This document shows, piece by piece, positions 1 to 4,329 of a stretch of 7,917 nucleotides of DNA. The position numbers and the translations under genes are program-made. The stretch is from NCBI GenBank assembly GCA_002786505.1, contig PCTK01000182.1:1-7917 (forward strand), read 5' to 3'. Origin of the DNA: Nitrospinae bacterium CG22_combo_CG10-13_8_21_14_all_47_10. GTDB lineage: Bacteria > Nitrospinota > Nitrospinia > Nitrospinales > VA-1. The notes under the pieces were generated by a model that saw only the letters and a program-made list of their open reading frames with translations, searched no databases and was not told the DNA's origin. Numbering within the stretch: position 1 is the first letter of the stretch; each line of letters begins with the position of its first letter.

Positions 1-23
1 TTTTGAGTGTCCGGGCTAATGGC

Positions 24-54
24 TTGACAGGCCCTGTAAAGTCAGTGCTACAAT
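24..54 (+). promoter_or_regulatory. Probable sigma70 promoter of the TPR/radical SAM operon
   Basis: A perfect -35 box TTGACA lies at 24-29 and a -10 box TACAAT (5 of 6) at 49-54. The -10 is preceded by TGC at 46-48, giving an extended -10. The spacer is 19 bp, which is long, but an extended -10 commonly compensates for that. The transcript would begin near 61, about 130 nt upstream of the first gene. It is the best promoter match I found in the window. The call rests on consensus matching only. Confidence 0.6.
27..37. promoter_or_regulatory. Small palindrome overlapping the -35 box
   Basis: ACAGGCCCTGT is a perfect inverted repeat (5-bp arms, 1-nt centre) that starts inside the -35 element and runs into the spacer. 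A repressor bound here would block the promoter. An 11-nt palindrome can easily arise by chance and I see no second copy in the window, so the operator role is a guess. Confidence 0.2.
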
Positions 55-60
55 AAGCAA

Positions 61-167
61 AAAGTTCCTGAGTACATGCGGACAGGGTGTTGCTTTGTCC
101 GGTCCTGAAGGGTGGGCGTTTGAGTTCCTGGCTATAGATTTCAAACGCCATCTTTTTCTATTTTTTT
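61..167 (+). ncRNA. Structured leader or small RNA candidate
   Basis: Transcription from the promoter at 24-54 would give an RNA of about 105 nt ending in the terminator-like hairpin at 115-149. Inside it is an upstream hairpin with arms CGGACA (79-84) and TGTCCG (96-101) around an 11-nt loop. The 8-nt word AGTTCCTG occurs twice, at 63-70 and 123-130, the second copy beginning at the base of the terminator stem. I do not recognise a known riboswitch, SRP RNA or 6S RNA pattern. The RNA could be a free small RNA or an attenuated leader of the downstream operon. Function and boundaries are inferred. Confidence 0.35.
115..167 (+). terminator. Intrinsic terminator or attenuator in the 5' leader
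   Basis: The arms GGCGTTTGA (115-123) and TCAAACGCC (141-149) form a perfect 9-bp stem with a 17-nt loop. The stem is followed after three bases by TTTTT (152-156) and then TTTTTTT (161-167). This is the layout of a Rho-independent terminator. It sits between a good promoter and the first start codon at 191, so it would cut off or reduce transcription of the operon. The loop is longer than in typical terminators and the T run is interrupted by CTA, so partial read-through is plausible. Confidence 0.55.
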
Positions 168-181
168 GAGAATTCATGAAA

Positions 182-187
182 GAGGAG
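182..187 (+). promoter_or_regulatory. Shine-Dalgarno deciding the start at 191
   Basis: GAGGAG ends 3 nt before the ATG at 191. An in-frame ATG at 176 has only a weak purine stretch upstream, and choosing it would place this good Shine-Dalgarno inside the coding region. The spacing is short, so the upstream ATG cannot be excluded. Confidence 0.5.
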
Positions 188-190
188 TTT

Positions 191-523
191 ATGGCGGAAG
201 ATAATCTTATAACGGTGGAAGAAGTGCGAAATGCCCAGGATAGCCTGAAAAATGGCATCACTTTGCACGAAAATAAAAGCTTCAAGGAAGCTATTGAGGA
301 GTTCAAAAAATCGGCGATGACGCATCCTTTTGACTCAAAGCATGTTGATGAACTGGGGGCCAAGTTGAAATCGGGCAGTTATAAGCTTCAACAGGAAAGT
401 ATTGCCTACATGGGTTGCGCGGCGGTTCATCTCAACAGGCTCATCCAGGGTCTGGAAGAGGAGCAGAGGCAGGAGGTGCCGGTGGATGAATCATTAGTGG
501 ACGCATTTAAGGGCTGGCAATGA
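191..523 (+). CDS. Small TPR-like protein, translationally coupled to a radical SAM enzyme
   Basis: This 110-aa protein is soluble, acidic and predicted to be all-helical. Residues about 17-50 look like one tetratricopeptide repeat, a helix-turn-helix with alternating small residues (SLKNGITLHENKSFKEAIEE) followed by the typical FKKSA..HP end of a repeat. A second helical pair follows at about 62-90 and contains C76. There is no signal peptide, so it should act in the cytoplasm. Single TPR units generally mediate protein-protein contact. The stop codon overlaps the start of the next gene as ATGA, which suggests a fixed stoichiometry with the radical SAM enzyme, perhaps as an adaptor or substrate carrier. 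The partnership is inferred from gene order only. An alternative start at 176 would add five residues. Confidence 0.8.
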   Translation: MAEDNLITVEEVRNAQDSLKNGITLHENKSFKEAIEEFKKSAMTHPFDSKHVDELGAKLKSGSYKLQQESIAYMGCAAVHLNRLIQGLEEEQRQEVPVDESLVDAFKGWQ

Positions 524-1731
524 GCGCGCAAAACCGGGAATTTCTTCGGCAGATAATGCGCAAGGAGATCAACGATCGCAAAATTCCTTTAAGCCTGGGT
601 AAGACCTGCCCGGTAAAATGCACGTTTTGTTATGAAATGGACCATAGCTACCGCCAGACTTTTGATATGCCTCTTACCACGCAAGAGGATTGGGAGTTTA
701 TTTTAGGTGAAATTCAGGCCTTCCCAACCCGGCCAACCGAATCGTGGATCCTGGGAGGCAATGAGTATATGGAGTGGACGGACCTCGCCCTGCACCCGAA
801 GGCGATGGACTGGATTGAAGAGTTCCTGCAAAAGACAGATAAAAATATCATCATGTTTTCGGTGGGTTATTTTGACCCGAAAAGGCTTAACCGTCTGGTG
901 GAAAAGTATCCCGGTCGCATCAATTTTGAACTTTCAGTAATCACGTTAGGGGCTTATCGCAAACAATTGATGCCGAAGGGGCCTTCGGTCAATCAGGTGC
1001 TGGAGGTGTTGGATGGTCCGGCGGTGACCTCGGCTAATTTTTATTCGTTTGGTCCCGGAACCATGTCTGAAGACGCGAAAACCATTGCAAAAATTAACAA
1101 GGACTGCTTGTTGTGGATGGGCACCCTGACGCCTTTGAAATATATTGATGAGAAAACCACCGCTCTGATGCGGCAGGGCAAGCGGTTTCTCGCTGGTGAG
1201 GCACAAAAAATTTATGACATGAATTTGTCCAATATCCAAATGATTCATACTGAATCGGATATCACCTCTTTCCTGAACCGCAACAAAATTATCAAGACGT
1301 TCGATGCCTGCGAATTGGATAAAAAGGACTGGGTCGTCATGGCAGGCAATGTTTACCGGGTCCTGCATATGTTTCGCCGGGGCCGGGCACGTTTCCTTTA
1401 TGTGCCTAATGAAACTTTGGGAGGGGATTCGGATTGCACGACACTGCTTACTTTCAGCGATGTCGCCAAAAGGATAGGCCAACAGAGGGTTGTGTATCTC
1501 CCTCGTGTGATTATGGAGAAATCCTCCAATGATGAGCGGGACATATCGGGTGTTTCGTTTGATGATTTTAAAGAGCGTTTCCCCCGGGTGCGGTTTAAAG
1601 TGCTCAGCAGGATTAACTCTGACCTTTCAAATAAAAAGTTGTATGAAAAAGGGTATTTGAAAAATTATGTTGAGGACTATCTGCGGAACCCTCTTTCGAA
1701 AAAGTTTGAGGCGGTTGCCCACCCCAACTAA
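520..1731 (+). CDS. Radical SAM protein with a DUF512-like C-terminal region
   Basis: This 403-aa protein carries the radical SAM signature CPVKCTFC at residues 30-37. C30, C34 and C37 should ligate the [4Fe-4S] cluster that cleaves S-adenosylmethionine. LGGNE at 78-82 fits the SAM-binding GGE-type loop after the second strand, and the barrel should extend to about residue 250. Residues about 278-360 contain LGGDSDCTTLLTFSDV, then a YLPRVIM strand, then SGVSFDDF. This order resembles the DUF512 region found after the radical SAM domain in some uncharacterised proteins (N..GG..TV.GLLTG.D, then LIP, then DD.T...). Here there is no N-terminal PDZ domain. Additional cysteines C196, C264 and C306 could bind a second cluster, but they form no recognisable motif. 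The substrate is unknown. The start overlaps the stop of the TPR gene. The DUF512 similarity is my reading of the pattern and is less certain than the radical SAM call. Confidence 0.9.
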   Translation: MSAQNREFLRQIMRKEINDRKIPLSLGKTCPVKCTFCYEMDHSYRQTFDMPLTTQEDWEFILGEIQAFPTRPTESWILGGNEYMEWTDLALHPKAMDWIEEFLQKTDKNIIMFSVGYFDPKRLNRLVEKYPGRINFELSVITLGAYRKQLMPKGPSVNQVLEVLDGPAVTSANFYSFGPGTMSEDAKTIAKINKDCLLWMGTLTPLKYIDEKTTALMRQGKRFLAGEAQKIYDMNLSNIQMIHTESDITSFLNRNKIIKTFDACELDKKDWVVMAGNVYRVLHMFRRGRARFLYVPNETLGGDSDCTTLLTFSDVAKRIGQQRVVYLPRVIMEKSSNDERDISGVSFDDFKERFPRVRFKVLSRINSDLSNKKLYEKGYLKNYVEDYLRNPLSKKFEAVAHPN

Positions 1732-1790
1732 TTTGGGCATATGAGCAAACCTTTGTAGGGGGTATTTTAAGGTGCGGTTGGAAAAATTGA

Positions 1791-1796
1791 AAGGGG
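1791..1796 (+). promoter_or_regulatory. Shine-Dalgarno deciding the start at 1803
   Basis: AAGGGG ends 6 nt before the ATG at 1803 but directly abuts the ATG at 1797. Normal spacing therefore favours 1803 as the initiation codon. Confidence 0.5.
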
Positions 1797-1802
1797 ATGG
1801 AA

Positions 1803-1985
1803 ATGCAGTATCAGCTTAAAATTGTTTTCGTGGATAATCAGGAACTGATTCTTGGTACAACCCAAAAGCATGGTTTTAGTGATGATTTGGAGTTGTTTGA
1901 GGTGACTACCGCTGAGGAAATTTTTGTGATTCCCCTCAAGCAGATTAAATATATTTCCTGCGACGCCAAAATTTTCCAGAAATAA
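1803..1985 (+). CDS. Small probable beta-barrel protein of unknown function
   Basis: A 60-aa product with alternating hydrophobic strands: YQLKIVFVD, ELILGTTQKHG, LELFEVTT, EEIFVIPLKQIKYISC. This spacing of short strands ending in a V/I-P-x-x-x-I-K-x-I element resembles small SH3- or Sm-like barrel proteins of the kind often annotated as conserved hypothetical. It has no signal peptide or membrane segment. I prefer the ATG at 1803 over the one at 1797 because of Shine-Dalgarno spacing. It lies about 70 bp after the radical SAM gene with no convincing terminator between them, so it may be read from the same transcript. The gene is short, but the good Shine-Dalgarno and the protein-like strand pattern support it. 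No function is assigned. Confidence 0.65.
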   Translation: MQYQLKIVFVDNQELILGTTQKHGFSDDLELFEVTTAEEIFVIPLKQIKYISCDAKIFQK

Positions 1986-2016
1986 TCTGGTAAACCGCCC
2001 GGCCCTGCAAGGTTTT

Positions 2017-2415
2017 TCAAAAGCGGACGCGGGCTTTTTTCATCCAGGCGGTTTCGTTGAATTTTCCTTGATAGAATTTTTCAAACAGGACTTCGTTTAG
2101 AGACAATGATTCCCCATCAATGATATTTTCCTCTTTTGAAGAAGACCTTTTTTCATTATCCATAGGCTTTTCCAGTGCGGATGTGGAAGCACCCGGTTCC
2201 AACTTATAGGTGTCAGGTTTTGAAGGGTTTTCATCCATCATTTGGTAAAGCTCATCAAGTCCCAGGAACAGGTTTAGAACAGCCTTGTCATTTATGTGAT
2301 TCTGCTCCTTAAATCGCGAAAGAATATTCTGCACTTTTTTTGATGTCACGATGGCCTGTAAAATAGCATCATTCAAGTTCTCATACTCCTGATCTAAAAA
2401 AGCATCGGAATCCAT
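2017..2415 (-). CDS. Hypothetical acidic helical protein, unknown function
   Basis: I do not recognise this 132-aa protein. Residues about 1-65 are helical and acidic and contain a regular hydrophobic pattern (AILQAIVTSKKVQNIL, then AVLNLFLGLDELYQMM). Residues about 66-105 form a charged, serine-rich, probably disordered linker. The last about 28 residues form another amphipathic helix that ends in the basic, aromatic tail ETAWMKKARVRF. Such a layout (two ordered ends joined by a loose linker) suits a small adaptor, but that is speculation. There is no signal peptide or TM segment. On the - strand AGGGAG lies about 9 nt before the ATG, a good Shine-Dalgarno that supports the start. The gene is transcribed divergently from the XRE-led operon and converges with the 60-aa gene, so it is its own transcription unit. 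Confidence 0.7.
   Translation of the reverse strand: MDSDAFLDQEYENLNDAILQAIVTSKKVQNILSRFKEQNHINDKAVLNLFLGLDELYQMMDENPSKPDTYKLEPGASTSALEKPMDNEKRSSSKEENIIDGESLSLNEVLFEKFYQGKFNETAWMKKARVRF
2019..2040 (+). terminator. Possible terminator of the 60-aa gene, in the convergent gap
   Basis: The arms AAAAGC (2019-2024) and GCTTTT (2033-2038) enclose an 8-nt loop, with the T run continuing to 2040. The stem is short and partly A-T, and it overlaps the 3' end of the convergent gene on the - strand. The position, 33 bp after the stop at 1985, is right for a terminator, but the stability is marginal. Confidence 0.3.
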
Positions 2416-2454
2416 ATCAGTTTCTCCCTACAGGTTAAAAGGTATTTATGGGTA

Positions 2455-2463
2455 GTATTAGCA
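2455..2463 (-). promoter_or_regulatory. Possible extended -10 promoter of the 132-aa gene
   Basis: On the - strand TGCTAATAC reads as an extended -10 (TGn followed by TAATAC) about 40 nt upstream of the start codon at 2415. There is no convincing -35 box at the proper distance. In such AT-rich DNA this match could be chance. Confidence 0.3.
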
Positions 2464-2577
2464 AATCCGATGCCATTTCTTTTTTTTGTGTGGAAGTTGG
2501 TTTATTCCTTTTAAATTATATATTTATGCGTATTTTTGTAGCGTCAAAATTTTTGCATTAAGCATGGATGTTAAATG

Positions 2578-2598
2578 TTCACCAGATTTGAGGGTGAA
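2578..2598. promoter_or_regulatory. Inverted repeat, possible operator
   Basis: TTCACC (2578-2583) and GGTGAA (2593-2598) form a perfect 6-bp inverted repeat with a 9-nt spacer, lying about 190 bp upstream of the XRE gene. Dimeric HTH regulators commonly bind half-sites spaced in this way, so autoregulation by the XRE protein is possible. No second copy was noticed in the window. It could also be a weak RNA hairpin or chance. Confidence 0.25.
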
Positions 2599-2632
2599 AT
2601 TATTGACGAAACCAGGGCAGAAAAATTTTTAT

Positions 2633-2667
2633 TGTGCTGTGAAAACAGCGCGCTATTATTTTTCTTT
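2633..2667 (+). terminator. Tetraloop hairpin followed by T-rich tract
   Basis: TGTGCTGT (2633-2640), loop GAAA (2641-2644) and ACAGCGCG (2645-2652) form an 8-bp stem that includes two G-U pairs and is capped by a GNRA tetraloop. It is followed by CTATTATTTTTCTTT (2653-2667). This resembles an intrinsic terminator on the + strand, yet no gene precedes it for more than 600 bp on that strand. It could end a short RNA made from the AT-rich DNA upstream. Confidence 0.35.
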
Positions 2668-2724
2668 ATCCTGCGGGTGATATTTTTTGAGTGCCAGTTT
2701 CTATAAGTTGGGGGTTCTGCCGGG

Positions 2725-2753
2725 TTGTATTGACCCGATCTATAGCTTATTAT
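2725..2753 (+). promoter_or_regulatory. Probable promoter of the XRE/PBP1A/SPOR operon
   Basis: TTGTAT (2725-2730, 4 of 6 for a -35 box) and TATTAT (2748-2753, 5 of 6 for a -10 box) are separated by exactly 17 bp. The predicted transcript start is near 2760, leaving a leader of about 29 nt before the ATG at 2789. An overlapping TTGACC at 2730-2735 is a better -35 sequence but has no -10 at a normal distance. Confidence 0.45.
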
Positions 2754-2788
2754 GAAAATAAATGTAAGTTATTTTGGGTGATTATTTC

Positions 2789-3433
2789 ATGTCAATTCTG
2801 GCAAAGAATCTGAAAACGATTCGCAAGGAACTGGGTTGTACCCAATCCGTAATGTCGGAAATCCTTAAAGTAGGTTTTCGCACTTTTGTCCGTTATGAAG
2901 CGGGGGCGAGGGACGCTCCAGTCTCCGTGTTGGTCAAAATTGCCCGGCTGGGAAATATATCGCTGGAACAATTATTGACCTCTGAAATAGATAAAAATGA
3001 TATTGCCCCTTTGCAGAGAGTGGCCAAAAGCTCATCATCGACGGAAGTGAGTGTGGTTGACTTCAAGGAAGGATTGGTGGAGTTCAATGATCCTCCCCGC
3101 CAGGAAATCATCACTTTGGACAATGGTGAGAGAAAGATGTTAACGCTTTTTAGGAAAATGGGTCCGCATTTTCAAAAAGATTGCCTTTCCAACCTGGGGA
3201 AAATTGTGGGAGCAGGAAGAAACACGGAAAATTTCCTGGATAAAGTCGGGAACGAACGACCCGGTGATAAGAAAAAAGAAGAAAGCCCTGGAGAACCTGC
3301 CAAAAATGCTATTAGCCAGCCCAAGGCAAAAAGGAAACCGGGGAGAAAGAAGTTGGATAAAAAAGCTTTGCAAGAAAAGATAGACAAGCTTAAAATGCTT
3401 ACCCGGAGTATTAACAAAACCACGGTGAGATAA
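2789..3433 (+). CDS. XRE-family HTH DNA-binding protein with basic tail
   Basis: This 214-aa protein has an N-terminal XRE/Cro-type helix-turn-helix at residues about 3-64: TQSVMSEIL, then FRTFVRYEAGARDAP, then the closing helix VLVKIARLGNISLEQLL, the usual end of this fold. The middle part (about 65-155) contains a strand-like section and an amphipathic helix (MLTLFRKMGPHFQKDCLSNL). Residues about 155-180 are charged and probably disordered. The tail at 179-192 is strongly basic (KAKRKPGRKKLDKK) and recalls an AT-hook or histone-like tail, although the core GRP is not present. A last helix ends the protein. The start at 2789 is chosen because GGTGAT (2777-2782) lies 6 nt before it; an upstream TTG at 2774 would absorb this Shine-Dalgarno. 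It is first in an operon with cell-wall genes, only 5 bp before the next gene, so it may regulate that operon or act more widely. The target is unknown. Confidence 0.85.
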   Translation: MSILAKNLKTIRKELGCTQSVMSEILKVGFRTFVRYEAGARDAPVSVLVKIARLGNISLEQLLTSEIDKNDIAPLQRVAKSSSSTEVSVVDFKEGLVEFNDPPRQEIITLDNGERKMLTLFRKMGPHFQKDCLSNLGKIVGAGRNTENFLDKVGNERPGDKKKEESPGEPAKNAISQPKAKRKPGRKKLDKKALQEKIDKLKMLTRSINKTTVR

Positions 3434-3438
3434 TATCA

Positions 3439-4329
3439 GTGAAAAATGCCGGTGTCAGGAGGTCTTGGCACGGTGTGGCTGGGTTGATTGTTCTTTCCGC
3501 ATTCCTTTTCCTTGAGTTTTATACCAACCTGTTTGAAAAAAGCGTCGGTTATTACTTGAAGTGGCAAAACCACAAAAGGCCCCAATTAGGTAGGATGTGG
3601 GAGCGGGACCGGCAATCCCTGGTAGCACAAGCCAAAATACAATCCATTCGATCCTCGCTGGATCTTCAGGAAGAAACAGCATCGGGAATTTCTTCCTTCA
3701 AGCATTTGTTTGAAGGGATATCTCCGGGATTTCCGCTCGTCGTTTCCCGGGAAAAGTTTCTTCAGCTCTATTATGATTTTCCGGGGCAGTGGTCGGAGCA
3801 AATTATTTCTTCTTATGATCTGGTTGAATTGGATTCGAAGAAAAACTGGGACCGGGTCTCCCTGAAACGATTTGGCCCCTGGATCACTCTGCAATTCATT
3901 GATCGCCAAAATATTCCTATCCATGAATTGTTTCTGTCTGTAGATACCCTGTTTGAAGTCCAGGCAACACGGACTGTTAAACGGGGAACTCTGGAAGAAG
4001 CAACGTTTACCGCAAATCGAATTTTCCCGATTTCCGAGTTTATTCCTGTCTTGAAATCCTTGGACGTAACCACCCAGAAAGCAGTTTTCCCTGAACCGCG
4101 CTGGTTTTTGGGGAAAAATTACCATGTTACCCGTGTTGGTATTTCGGATTTTCCTGCTGGAGAGTTGGCCCAGCATCTACTGTTTGGAATTGAGTACGAC
4201 ACGGATTACTACACAGGGGTTCTTTTGATTCCCGTCGCAATGGAATTGGCCAATAATATGATGTCGCAAATTGAAAAAGCCGACCTTTATCCTAATGGAA
4301 CACTGCCTTCCACAGGAGAGAGCCCTTGA
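3439..4329 (+). CDS. Single-pass membrane protein of unknown function, coupled to PBP1A
   Basis: A 296-aa protein with a basic N-terminus (KNAGVRRSWHG), one hydrophobic segment at about residues 12-30 and a long hydrophilic remainder. It is probably a signal-anchored protein with its body in the periplasm. The soluble part mixes helices with strand-rich sections (DRVSLKRFGPWITLQFIDRQ, then LFLSVDTLFEVQ). I recognise no enzyme motif. The GTG start at 3439 has GGTGAG 9 nt upstream and is needed to include the membrane segment; the next in-frame Met would be near residue 53. The stop TGA (4327-4329) overlaps the TTG start of the PBP gene, so translation is probably coupled. The position suggests a PBP1A partner or activator, by analogy with the outer-membrane Lpo proteins of Escherichia coli, but there is no visible homology to them. 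Confidence 0.8.
   Translation: MKNAGVRRSWHGVAGLIVLSAFLFLEFYTNLFEKSVGYYLKWQNHKRPQLGRMWERDRQSLVAQAKIQSIRSSLDLQEETASGISSFKHLFEGISPGFPLVVSREKFLQLYYDFPGQWSEQIISSYDLVELDSKKNWDRVSLKRFGPWITLQFIDRQNIPIHELFLSVDTLFEVQATRTVKRGTLEEATFTANRIFPISEFIPVLKSLDVTTQKAVFPEPRWFLGKNYHVTRVGISDFPAGELAQHLLFGIEYDTDYYTGVLLIPVAMELANNMMSQIEKADLYPNGTLPSTGESP
4314..4320 (+). promoter_or_regulatory. Strong Shine-Dalgarno supporting a TTG start
   Basis: AGGAGAG ends 5 nt before TTG at 4326. There is no ATG or GTG at the expected N-terminus, and the protein from this TTG begins with a short basic segment and a TM helix, as expected for the family. The site lies within the 3' end of the upstream gene. Confidence 0.7.

Larger units (their letters stand above)
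2416..2788. other. AT-rich divergent intergenic region
   Basis: This 373-bp stretch separates the - strand 132-aa gene from the + strand XRE-led operon. It is clearly richer in A and T than its flanks. It contains candidate promoters in both directions, an inverted repeat TTCACC-N9-GGTGAA at 2578-2598, and a GAAA-capped hairpin at 2633-2652 followed by a T-rich tract. The only open frame of note (2486-2680, TTG start) lacks a Shine-Dalgarno and has no protein-like pattern. I see no tRNA or known RNA family. The region most likely holds regulatory sites and possibly a short RNA. Confidence 0.6.

Noticed and set aside
16..363. 115-aa open frame on the - strand over the leader
   Set aside because: It overlaps the strong promoter, the terminator hairpin and the TPR gene, and shows no domain.
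946..1482. 178-aa open frame on the - strand
   Set aside because: It lies wholly inside the radical SAM gene, whose family motifs are clear, and the antisense product has no recognisable domain.
1716..1739. Short inverted repeats around the radical SAM stop codon (CCCAA/TTGGG and TGCCC/GGGCA)
   Set aside because: The stems are only 5 bp and are not followed by a T run, so they do not support a terminator.
2486..2680. 64-aa open frame in the intergenic region
   Set aside because: It needs a TTG start with no Shine-Dalgarno, lies in AT-rich DNA with candidate regulatory elements, and its product shows no sensible pattern.
3586..4176. 196-aa open frame on the - strand
   Set aside because: It is antisense to the membrane protein gene, which has a TM segment, Shine-Dalgarno and operon context in its favour. 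The antisense product has no protein-like pattern.
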